The notes below the pieces were generated by a model. The model was not told the origin of the DNA, ran no database searches, and saw only the letters and a program-made list of their open reading frames with translations. The translations under genes and the position numbers were made by a program. This document shows, piece after piece, positions 9,807 through 16,399 of a DNA stretch of 64,000 nucleotides (within the stretch, counting starts at the first letter, position 1; each line of letters begins with the position of its first letter). Source of the DNA: Alteromonas australica (GTDB taxonomy: Bacteria > Pseudomonadota > Gammaproteobacteria > Enterobacterales > Alteromonadaceae); NCBI RefSeq assembly GCF_000730385.1, contig NZ_CP008849.1, positions 868,001 through 932,000 of the forward strand, written 5' to 3'.

Positions 9807-10415
9807 TCAAAAGTCTGGCTCAGTCTTCAATTTAATCGCAACATGAATTGTTGCTCCAGCTTCCGTAGTCACAACCTCGGGTATGGAACCATACTTTCCT
9901 GATTTTTTTGAAAGTAACTTCTGGCGTTCTGTTAGTAATTTATCGTCAGAAAAATACGCTTTTAGTGCCCACTGACGGCCATATTTTTCGGATATCGTAG
10001 TGAAATGAATATGACCACCTTCACGTCCTAAATGATCAGGCGCCGCTTTGATTGTGTCAAACGTAAAGCGACCGTGCTGATCTGTCATCGCCCATCCTTG
10101 TATGCGCCAGGTTGTTGTTTCTTTATCGTTAAGGCCAAAATCAAATCCTTGGCTATCTCTGTGGTAAGCGTGAACGATAACGCCTTCTGCTACATTGCCA
10201 TTTGGGTCAAACACAAGACCTCTAATCTTTAGCCGTGTACCAGGCTCATCATTGTTAACCATGAGGGCCGATGATTTTAGCTCAGAAGGTAGACTCGCAA
10301 CAGCCTCCTCCCAAGAAGCTAACCATGAAGGGTCGACATTGGCGTATACAGGTGACGAGAGTGTACAAAATGTAACGGACAGTCGTAGAGCCAAAGCAGT
10401 GAGAGTTGAAGCCAT
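9807..10415 (-). CDS. Secreted intradiol-dioxygenase-like protein, probably without the tyrosine iron ligands
   Basis: 202 residues from the ATG at 10415, chosen because it opens a clear signal peptide (hydrophobic core, cleavage near VYA-NV, about residue 26); a longer frame to 10508 adds 31 unlikely residues. The body matches the intradiol ring-cleavage dioxygenase fold: RGLVFDPNGNVAEGVIVHAY, GWAMTDQHGRFTFDTI and HIHF. Active enzymes bind Fe(III) with two Tyr and two His. Here the HxH pair is kept, but the Gly-x-Tyr position reads GFD and the Tyr-Pro segment before HIH is replaced by APDHLGREGG. Ring cleavage is therefore doubtful; a carbohydrate- or lignin-binding or structural role is possible. 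Substrate unknown. Confidence 0.7.
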   Translation of the reverse strand: MASTLTALALRLSVTFCTLSSPVYANVDPSWLASWEEAVASLPSELKSSALMVNNDEPGTRLKIRGLVFDPNGNVAEGVIVHAYHRDSQGFDFGLNDKETTTWRIQGWAMTDQHGRFTFDTIKAAPDHLGREGGHIHFTTISEKYGRQWALKAYFSDDKLLTERQKLLSKKSGKYGSIPEVVTTEAGATIHVAIKLKTEPDF

Positions 10416-10508
10416 AATAAGTTGCCTTTGTGAGTCACAGATAGCTAAAAATTGCACAGCAAAACCAAAGCGTTCAATGTATTTTTTCTGACACGATGAG
10501 TTTTTCAA

Positions 10509-10849
10509 GCGAGCGGAGTGAATACGTACTTTCTTAGTTACTTACTTTACGAGACAGGCATCTTTAATGTCCGACTTGGCGCTTGTGTTATGCCTGTCTC
10601 GGAAGTCGCTTTTTCAGTAGCGGCTTGGTTTAACTTGAATTAACATACATAGCGAGACAGGCACTTTTAGAAATGTATAAGTGGCATGCACAAAGGCTCT
10701 GCACTAGGCCGTTTAAACAGACTAATTTTTCTGTTTTGGAGGTTGGCTGGAAATGTGGATGTGTAAGTATAGTTTTGGCTCAAGGGTCCATGTCTTTAAT
10801 GGCGTGAATCATCAGTAAATTTGGTGCGTTTAGCTCTTTGGGCGCATCG
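10509..10849. repeat. REP-like repeat cluster downstream of RAYT copy 1
   Basis: Gene-free 341 bp. It holds three copies of a 10-bp core: GAGACAGGCA at 10551-10560, its inverse TGCCTGTCTC at 10591-10600, and GAGACAGGCA at 10654-10663. The first two can form a hairpin with a 30-nt loop. The same core, usually as an inverted pair, recurs at 11925, 12604/12625, 13334/13355, 16200/16221, 17723 and 17756, always around the two RAYT genes and the toxin fragments between them. I see no gene in the rest of this stretch. Confidence 0.75.
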
Positions 10850-11833
10850 CTACCCCAGTAATCGCCGAGCACTTTGTCGCCCCTGAACCCGTTGCTGATG
10901 TTGGTTGTGGGCATATTGCTCAAGGTGCGCTTCTTTGCCGGCGGCGTGTTTAAAGCAGGCTTCAAATTGGGTGGTTAAGGTTAACCATTGCTCACGTTCG
11001 ATGTTGAGACGTTCCAGAATAGTGGGCAAGGTATGTTCAACCTTGCCGCGTTTGGTGGGGTGAATATATCGGCTGGTGGTATCGACAAGTTGAAGGTAAT
11101 CGGGAAGCGTAAAAGGCAGGCTCTGTGGCATACTTTGTTTTGAACTTTGTGCAAAAGGCATGAGTCGTTTCGGCGTTTTACCTACTCTGGCGGCGTTAAT
11201 ACGATATTGAATACTTGTATGGTCAGAGGTTTCTGGTGTTTTCGCCATGTTGGCGCGAACCGGGTTTAAATCAACATAAGCCATACACGCTGCAAGGGCT
11301 GATTCATCCAGTAGCGCTTGAGACTTAAACCGCCCTTCCCAAAAATGCCCAGTGCAATCATCTTCTTTGTTTGCGGCTCTGGCAATATATTCGTTTAAAG
11401 CACGCATAAACCAACTAATATCATACAACCGTTTACGCCATATCTCTGCGGTGGCCTCCACCGTTTTAATTTCTACTTCGTGCAAGTTTTTGCGTAACGC
11501 TGGTGATAGGTAGCGCTGTGTGAGTAAGGTGCCTTTATACAGTCTGTGCCAACGTTGAATCACTTCTTCTGTGGTGAGAGCGTCTGCCTTATCTTTACTG
11601 ACATGTAATACCACGTGCGTATGATTGCTCATCACCGCATAGGCGCACACATCAATAGCAAACACATCACTAAGCACGTGAATACGGTCTTCCACCCAGT
11701 AGCGACGATGCTCGAAACTCTTACCGTCTTCCTCGCCACACAAAAACGCGCGGCGAACACAGCGTGAAACACAGTGGTAATACGGTGTGTCTAATAAACT
11801 GATTTGTGATTTTCTGGCTTTAGGCATCTGCAC
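10850..11833 (-). CDS. REP-associated tyrosine transposase (RAYT), copy 1
   Basis: 327 residues of the Y1 (HUH) transposase family, RAYT branch. The metal-binding HUH motif is SNHTHVVLHV (about 69-78). The catalytic Tyr is likely in ALNEYIARAA (about 149), followed by the RAYT signature GHFWEGRFKSQAL and YVDLNPVRANM. RAYTs cut single-stranded REP hairpins and are thought to spread them. The start is GTG at 11833 or ATG two codons later. Copy 2 (16648-17631) differs at only 13 of 327 residues and shares about 95 bp upstream up to a REP core. No IS200-like terminal structure other than the REPs is seen. Probably intact. Confidence 0.88.
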   Translation of the reverse strand: MQMPKARKSQISLLDTPYYHCVSRCVRRAFLCGEEDGKSFEHRRYWVEDRIHVLSDVFAIDVCAYAVMSNHTHVVLHVSKDKADALTTEEVIQRWHRLYKGTLLTQRYLSPALRKNLHEVEIKTVEATAEIWRKRLYDISWFMRALNEYIARAANKEDDCTGHFWEGRFKSQALLDESALAACMAYVDLNPVRANMAKTPETSDHTSIQYRINAARVGKTPKRLMPFAQSSKQSMPQSLPFTLPDYLQLVDTTSRYIHPTKRGKVEHTLPTILERLNIEREQWLTLTTQFEACFKHAAGKEAHLEQYAHNQHQQRVQGRQSARRLLG

Positions 11834-11890
11834 TTTCTAGCATTGGTTTACTCCACTAATAGTGTGAATAGCTAACCAAAGTAAAAAAAG

Positions 11891-11904
11891 TGTACTGAAG
11901 TACA
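11891..11904. promoter_or_regulatory. Palindrome upstream of RAYT copy 1
   Basis: TGTACT-GA-AGTACA, 58 bp upstream of the RAYT start and kept unchanged upstream of copy 2 (17689-17702). Possible operator or transposase-binding hairpin; function not established. Confidence 0.4.
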
Positions 11905-11924
11905 GTTTTGGTACCGCCGTGTTA

Positions 11925-11940
11925 TGCCTGTCTTGTTAAG
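11925..11940. repeat. REP-like core upstream of RAYT copy 1
   Basis: TGCCTGTCTTGTTAAG, identical to the right half of the inverted REP pairs at 12625 and 13355. It marks the upstream boundary of the shared RAYT unit. The 80 bp to the right of it show no gene. Confidence 0.65.
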
Positions 11941-12020
11941 TAAGTAATCCCTTTGGCTTCAAAAGCAGCCAAAAATAAAGCCCCTTGAAAAAGTCTCAAG
12001 CCGCCTGATCCAGAAACAAC

Positions 12021-12055
12021 AAAGCCCCGCTTCCTAGGTCAGAGTGCGAGGCTTT
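12021..12055 (-). terminator. Terminator and shared 3' module behind the Imm33-type gene
   Basis: AAAGCCCCGC (12021-12030) and GTGCGAGGCTTT (12044-12055) form an imperfect stem on the minus strand, then GTTGTTT. The same sequence block, with a different loop, recurs at about 14774-14836 behind an unrelated immunity-type gene. Confidence 0.6.
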
Positions 12056-12077
12056 GGATTCAAATATGCTTTTTATT

Positions 12078-12368
12078 TTATTCGTCTACTTCGACATAGC
12101 AATCGTTTTCTAACTCAAAAGAGATTGGAAAATCATTATCAAGATATTCTGCTAATTCGGGACACTTATTCACTAATGTGGAAGCATTGTACAAGGAAAA
12201 ATTGTCTTCATTTTCACAATACTCTTCAGTCTCTTCTCCTGAAAAAAATCGCCATCCACTATCTTTTGGCTCTGAGGGCTTTTCTCTGTAGAAATACCCT
12301 ACAGGTTTACCACCTTTCATAATTTCGTCACTTACAACAACATAGCCTACTTTGATTTTTTCACTCAT
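12078..12368 (-). CDS. Imm33-like (DUF2185) immunity protein
   Basis: 96 residues from the ATG at 12368 (a second ATG at 12380 adds four residues and overlaps the upstream stop as TAATG). The pattern GKPVGYFYREKP...DSGWRFFSGEE, then NFSLYNASTLVN and PELAEYL, is that of DUF2185, a family found as Imm33-type immunity proteins in polymorphic-toxin loci. The directly upstream frame is the tail of a GH-E nuclease toxin, so toxin and immunity are translationally coupled in the usual order. It would neutralise that nuclease in the cytoplasm. The immunity gene looks intact although its toxin is not, so it may be an orphan antitoxin. Confidence 0.8.
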   Translation of the reverse strand: MSEKIKVGYVVVSDEIMKGGKPVGYFYREKPSEPKDSGWRFFSGEETEEYCENEDNFSLYNASTLVNKCPELAEYLDNDFPISFELENDCYVEVDE

Positions 12369-12379
12369 TTCGCTTCTCA

Positions 12380-12604
12380 TTAATTGTCTTTTTCTTCATG
12401 TTTATGGCTTCGGTTGCTTGATCTATCTTCTAGTTGATAAAGATCTGGGTCGTTTTCAGCCTCTATCACTTCTGGTCTAGTACTTCCTTGTTCTTCATGC
12501 ATTTTTTTCCTTTTTCGCCATTCCTGCCCCGGTTTATGCCCAACATCAATCTCTCCATCAACAAGAGGCTCTCCAGTATTAGGGTCTACCACACAAACGT
12601 GATG
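12380..12604 (-). pseudogene. C-terminal remnant of a GH-E family nuclease toxin
   Basis: The open frame covers about 70 residues from a GTG at 12592 and can be read a few codons further to the REP at 12604, beyond which it is closed by a stop at 12617-12619. It contains VDGEIDVGHKPGQEWRKRK and ends QLEDRSSNRSHKHEEKDN. The Gly-His, downstream Glu and SSNRSH pattern is that of the HNH/EndoVII GH-E nuclease toxins at the tips of Rhs and other polymorphic toxins. The N-terminal part of the domain and all delivery modules are missing; the break coincides with the REP pair. It is followed with 1-nt overlap by the Imm33-like gene. Probably non-functional on its own. Confidence 0.75.
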
Positions 12605-12642
12605 AGACAGGCATGTTTATTTTATGCCTGTCTTGTTAAGTT
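12595..12642. repeat. REP inverted pair, identical copy A
   Basis: 48-bp element identical to 13325-13372. Its core GAGACAGGCAT (12604-12614) and ATGCCTGTCTT (12624-12634) form a hairpin with an AT-rich loop. It sits exactly where the GH-E toxin frame is broken and next to the 3' end of the neighbouring cassette. Confidence 0.85.
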
Positions 12643-12671
12643 CATGGGGTTGGATTCAATGAAGAAACAAT

Positions 12672-13184
12672 TTACTCTGCACCTTTATTTACTTCCCATA
12701 ATCTCGAAAATTTTGATATTGTGTATAGGCCGTATAAAACTACAAAAAATGAAACAATATAAAAGCAATACTTATTTCTATCTATTGAAGTAATTGCACT
12801 TTCAAAAGATTGGATTTCATTTCCATCAACCGAAACTTGATAAATAGCTATAATCGAATCCTTACTAAAATAATTTATTAGATCTAAATTCAAATCATAA
12901 TGAAGTAATTCAATAACCTTTAAATTATTTGTTTTCATTGAGCTAACCAAATTCTCTTTATTACCTAGTATGTTCAAGTAATAGTATGCGTTATCGATTC
13001 CTCTAAGTTTAATTTTAACTCTGTAACTCTCAACTTCGTAGCTCTCTACAACTCCTACAGATTTGGTCAAATCTGTAGGAGCAGGCACAAAATAGAATAG
13101 CTTTATTGATGCATACGAAATGATAGTGCCAATACATAAAACAAATAAACCCAAGGCCAAATTTAACAATCGTTTACCGATCAT
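12672..13184 (-). CDS. Two-helix membrane protein, probable immunity protein
   Basis: 170 residues, family not recognised. Transmembrane segments lie at about 10-32 and 138-158, with a soluble domain between them (charged, Tyr/Asn-rich, AT-rich codon use). The ATG at 13184 lies inside the end of the upstream toxin-tail frame (overlap of 11 nt including its stop at 13174-13176), the usual toxin-immunity arrangement. A membrane-embedded immunity protein would fit a pore-forming or periplasm-acting toxin, but this is inference from placement. It is bracketed by two identical 48-bp REP pairs. Base composition is clearly lower in GC than the flanking core genes. Confidence 0.6.
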   Translation of the reverse strand: MIGKRLLNLALGLFVLCIGTIISYASIKLFYFVPAPTDLTKSVGVVESYEVESYRVKIKLRGIDNAYYYLNILGNKENLVSSMKTNNLKVIELLHYDLNLDLINYFSKDSIIAIYQVSVDGNEIQSFESAITSIDRNKYCFYIVSFFVVLYGLYTISKFSRLWEVNKGAE

Positions 13185-13344
13185 GTTCTTCTAATTCCCG
13201 TTTTGCTTGCTCTTTGACAACAGCTAACCCTGTGCCGAGTACCTCTCCCGGCTTGCCTTCAAGACTAGCTGTGCCGATACTAGTGGTAAGCCCAGTAGCA
13301 GCGCCATCCAACGCGCCATTTCCAAAACGTGATGAGACAGGCAT
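13174..13344 (-). pseudogene. Toxin C-terminal tail with a REP-derived start codon
   Basis: 56-codon frame starting at the ATG at 13344-13342 inside the REP core (reads Met-Pro-Val-Ser-Ser-Arg) and continuing as FGNGALDGAATGLTTSIGTA, then KPGEVLGTGLAVVKEQ and RELEEHDR. The Gly/Ala/Thr-rich, weakly hydrophobic stretch resembles the extreme C-terminus of an Rhs-type toxin, and it overlaps the start of the 170-residue membrane protein. The rest of the toxin is absent. It is too short for ordinary gene callers. Whether it is translated is unknown. Confidence 0.5.
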
Positions 13345-13372
13345 GTTTATTTTATGCCTGTCTTGTTAAGTT
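13325..13372. repeat. REP inverted pair, identical copy B
   Basis: 48 bp identical to 12595-12642: GAGACAGGCAT at 13334-13344 and ATGCCTGTCTT at 13354-13364. It marks the breakpoint of the second toxin tail; the two copies bracket a cassette of about 680 bp. Confidence 0.85.
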
Positions 13373-13972
13373 GCTTAGCGATTACGATTTGTTACGCCAA
13401 GTGCCACGAGATTTATTGGCTTACTCTGGGAATTGGGTATGCAACCAGCTATTTAAAGGTAAAACTGTTTACTACGAACAGTTACCCGATTCATTTGGTG
13501 ATATTCAAAATTGTCTGAAACGATCTTATCGTCAACAACGTATGGCGCTGGCAAATCAACTAGACCTAAATGCTTTTCTGACATTATTGTATTTGGCAAT
13601 TTTCAGCAAACTTTTTTGAAAAAACCACGGCCTACTGAAGCTGAGTGTTTAGCATTTAAACTTTATAAAAAACTATTTTGTGTTAAATACCCAATCGGCT
13701 CTCCTGACGTACTTGCTTTGCACATATCCCAACTCTTAAACCACTATTCATCAACTCGATACAGCAACGATAAAAGTACTTCTCAAGATGAAAAATTAAA
13801 TTATTACTCAGCGATTTTCGATTACTACAATCAGGAGCTTTATAAAGGTGAGAAAACCTTAACTTTAAAGCTGATCCTCAATGACAAAGAATTTGATAGA
13901 AAACTGTCAAAATATAACGTTCTTAAAAATCCATTTGATAAACAAAAATCATTTTTAACACCTTTTGATTAG
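13329..13972 (+). pseudogene. Unknown AT-rich gene, probably frameshifted
   Basis: Two overlapping plus-strand frames. The first (13329-13619) starts inside the REP and reads naturally through LLAYSGNWVCNQLFKGKTV and QNCLKRSYRQQRMALANQL, then becomes a short hydrophobic end. The second (13511-13972, 153 residues if read alone) reads naturally from FSDIIVFGNFQQTFLKKPRP to KNPFDKQKSFLTPFD. The natural-looking parts join if one frame change occurred near 13555-13580. I do not recognise a family. AT-rich codon use sets it apart from the core genome. Alternatively, the second frame is an independent small gene. Confidence 0.4.
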
Positions 13973-14398
13973 AGAGTTTTTTCTAGCTAATTAATAAGTA
14001 TAAAATTATTGTAGTTTTAAAATTGGTCCAAGCATTTTGCATAACTGGTCCACGTGTTTTGGAATTGCTGGTAAAAATGATTGGAATGTCCATGTGGAGA
14101 TTACAGCTTTTTTGTGAACGTATTCCAATCAGAGAAGGTCGATAATTCAACGTTACTGGACCAACTCATTCCAATCACTTTGGACCATTAACCTAAACCA
14201 TCAAATCAAAGTACATCTTTATAATTAATTTAATATAAATTAATTAGTTAAGCGTTTAATCAGTTTCCATTTTGAACATAGCTCAGGTTAAAAACCAGTT
14301 CCAGTCTTGAGGTAAAAAACTACGGATTAGATCCACGCTTTTAGTATGTTTTTAACTGAAATTTTTCTATGATCATCTTAAATTCTTATATGGATTAG
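13973..14398. mobile_element. Miniature IS-like element (about 14021-14190) in an AT-rich gap
   Basis: The gene-free 426 bp hold a 170-bp unit whose ends are inverted: TTGGTCCAAGC at 14023 and TTTGGACCA ending 14188. Inside are further GGTCCA/GGACCA and ATTCCAATC/GATTGGAAT units on both strands (about 14045, 14077, 14120, 14156). Multiple short repeats near both ends resemble IS21-type termini, so this may be a MITE-like derivative or internal-deletion remnant. No transposase is present and no clear target duplication was found. The remainder of the stretch is AT-rich with no feature I can name. Confidence 0.45.
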
Positions 14399-14455
14399 GT
14401 CACGAAAACAACAGTTAAAGATTGGTACATCGTTTCAGTTTTTGACGATGAGGAA

Positions 14456-14719
14456 TTGATCGGAAAAATCCTCTGGGGCACTTGCGAAGAAGATGAGACT
14501 TACAGATTTTCACCGGGCAGCTATATCAGTACTTCAAAGGTTGAAAAGATTTTTCCAAACAAAAGATTAATCATTACAGCGAGTGGCAGTTGCTATAAAT
14601 TGATTGGCGAAGGACAAAAGGCTCAAGTGCAAATAATTGACTTCGAACTCCTTCGAAACGGCTTTTCGCCTGAGCAGATCACCCAATTGAATTTGGCACC
14701 AAACGGATTTTTTCATTGA
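14456..14719 (+). CDS. Small hypothetical protein, start uncertain
   Basis: 87 residues from a TTG at 14456. The frame stays open and protein-like upstream to about 14399 (residues KTTVKDWYIVSVFDDEE), but that part has no ATG, GTG or TTG before an in-frame TAG at 14396-14398. Either translation begins at the TTG inside the domain, at a rare start codon, or the gene has lost its 5' end. The body (ILWGTCEEDETYRFSPG, ITASGSCYKLIGEG, FSPEQITQLNLAPNG) resembles short orphan proteins from accessory islands; I cannot name a family with confidence. It lies between the IS-like element and the third toxin cassette. Confidence 0.45.
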   Translation: MIGKILWGTCEEDETYRFSPGSYISTSKVEKIFPNKRLIITASGSCYKLIGEGQKAQVQIIDFELLRNGFSPEQITQLNLAPNGFFH

Positions 14720-14773
14720 GCTGCTAGCCAGCCTTGAAAACAAAATCCCAAGCCAGCTACCCCAGAAAAAACA

Positions 14774-14836
14774 AAGCCCCGCTCATGAAATGACCAACTA
14801 TTGGGGGTCACTTCAGTGCGATGCTTTGGATCCAAA
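14774..14836 (-). terminator. Terminator and shared 3' module behind the third cassette
   Basis: AAAGCCCCGCT (from about 14774) and AGTGCGATGCTTTGGAT (to about 14832) match the module at 12021-12060 almost base for base, with a longer loop here. On the minus strand the stem is followed by GTTTTTTC. Probably the common transcription end of these immunity genes. Confidence 0.6.
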
Positions 14837-14845
14837 ACATTAAAA

Positions 14846-15304
14846 TCAAATCTTGTTAAATAAACCCCCGAGACACTCGGAAGATATTCCTCTTCCACCA
14901 CCGAGATTCGTAGATTCTCCTGTCTCAGTGTTCGTTAAGATATATTCAACTCCCAGAGCAATTTTACCTGAGGACAATTTGGCATAAGAAATATTGTGAA
15001 CCTTCTTGTCTCCAATGAAACTAACAACTTCCCAATTTACATCTTCTCCAAAACGGTAGTTAGGGATCTTAGTCACTTCTGACAAACAAATTTCAATCTC
15101 GTTGAGTATCGCTTCATCTCTCGTTGACCTTATACTTCTACCACTAATACTTTCCTTTAAAGCAACTTCTTCTAAGTTCATTGCTTTTAAGTCAGAAATT
15201 GCAGATTTCTTATCGAATGAATTAGACAAAGTTTGATATCCAATTAGAACTGACAAGCACAATGCACCTGCAATTTTTAAAGCATTTGATTTAACTTCAC
15301 TCAT
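14846..15304 (-). CDS. Membrane-anchored hypothetical, probable immunity partner of the Rhs fragment
   Basis: 152 residues with an N-terminal signal anchor (about 8-27: ALKIAGALCLSVLIGY) and a periplasmic or soluble domain (LNEIEICLSEVTKIPNYRF, VEYILTNTETGES, GGGRGISSE). No family recognised. The ATG lies 9 bp after the stop of the Rhs-core fragment on the same strand, the usual place for an immunity gene, and it ends in the same 3' module as the Imm33-type gene. The anchor suggests that it acts at or outside the inner membrane. The assignment as immunity is inference from position only. Confidence 0.5.
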   Translation of the reverse strand: MSEVKSNALKIAGALCLSVLIGYQTLSNSFDKKSAISDLKAMNLEEVALKESISGRSIRSTRDEAILNEIEICLSEVTKIPNYRFGEDVNWEVVSFIGDKKVHNISYAKLSSGKIALGVEYILTNTETGESTNLGGGRGISSECLGGLFNKI

Positions 15305-15313
15305 GTAATTACC

Positions 15314-16210
15314 TTAAATCCCAACATTCACATCTAATGCTTCTTTCATCTTGGTGGCGATATTATCCATAGTAGACTGTATTGCTTGGCCTGCGCTTTG
15401 TAGACCATTTCTGACATCTTGGCCTGTTAACGAACCTACTACTTTGGCTTGCCCTGTACCAGTATGAATAAAGCCGTTAGCTTGAGGCGTTCCTTTTTCG
15501 AGAGATAATTGCACACCTACGTCTGGGTTTGGTCCCAAAGTAGTGTTTCCTGCTACTGTACCTACAGCTCCGGCACCTCCTTGTCCACCTGCAATCATAT
15601 ACTCGCCATTTAACGCTGTTTCATATCCACCAGTCATAGCGCCCATTTCAAAACCCGTACCTGCTGAAGGTGTTCCAGTAGATGAGCCTATTTCATGTGA
15701 GGTATAAGTTCCAAATTTAATTCCATCAAGTGAAACGTCTAAGAAAACACCACCTGCATTGTCACCACTAACGCCAGCATTTCCACCTCCAGTAAATCCA
15801 GCATATATGACAGCTTCTCCATCAGGGTCAACATACTTATATGGATTATTATTCGCGTAGGCATATCTATTAAAACCCTGTACACCCTGTAAACCATTCA
15901 TATGCCCCAAAGCATCCACAGGATCATTCGAGTAGAAACGCCCTATAACTGGATCATAGTATCGTGCCTGCATATAAGTAAGCCCAATACTTTTGTCATG
16001 CTTATGGCCGGTGTAACCTATTTCATCTTCACCTGAACTGGCATTCGTCTTCCCCCACTCTAGTCCGAAAGGGGCATAGCGCAATGGCTTAATAAGGCCA
16101 CCGTCGCTGTTTGTCTTCCCAGCCGTTGTACCTAAAATGTCTGGGTGGATAAACGTTTGTTCGCCTGCCCCCTGATGGGCAATTAATCGTTTTCTAAACG
16201 AGACAGGCAT
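15314..16210 (-). pseudogene. Rhs core and C-terminal tip, truncated, with a REP-derived start
   Basis: 298-codon frame opening with Met-Pro-Val-Ser from the REP core at 16200-16210. Residues about 20-130 are the Rhs-associated core: FIHPDILGTTAG, GYTGHKHDKSIGLTYMQARY, YDPVIGRFYSNDPV and the cleavage-type motif YKYVDPDGE. After this comes a Gly-rich tip of about 165 residues (GTGFEMGAMTGGYE, GGAGAVGTVAGN) of no family I recognise. Intact Rhs proteins carry over a thousand residues of YD repeats before the core; these are gone and the break is at the REP. The partner gene follows after 9 bp. Secretion and toxicity are unlikely in this form. Confidence 0.75.
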
Positions 16211-16230
16211 GTTTATTTAGTGCCTGTCTT
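16200..16230. repeat. REP inverted pair at the Rhs breakpoint
   Basis: GAGACAGGCA (16200-16209) and TGCCTGTCTT (16221-16230) with the loop TGTTTATTTAG, a variant of the 48-bp pairs. It supplies the ATG of the truncated Rhs frame. The 170 bp between it and the next gene contain nothing else I can identify. Confidence 0.8.
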
Positions 16231-16399
16231 GTTTAGTAGTAGTAGTCGTTTGAGCAAAAAAATTTGGCGCCTATAGGGTTTCAAGTGTAATAAAAAACGA
16301 TAACTACGTACTAATGCTTGTAACGTAGCGGCGGTTTCGGTGGCAACCGCTTAAACAGACCTTTTTAAATAGAAGAATAGCTAAATAACAGGAGGGAGT

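Noticed and set aside
12434..12793. Plus-strand frame running through the REP and antisense to two cassette genes
   Set aside because: Covers the GH-E remnant, REP and immunity gene in antisense with no domain; it is open only because the region is AT-rich.
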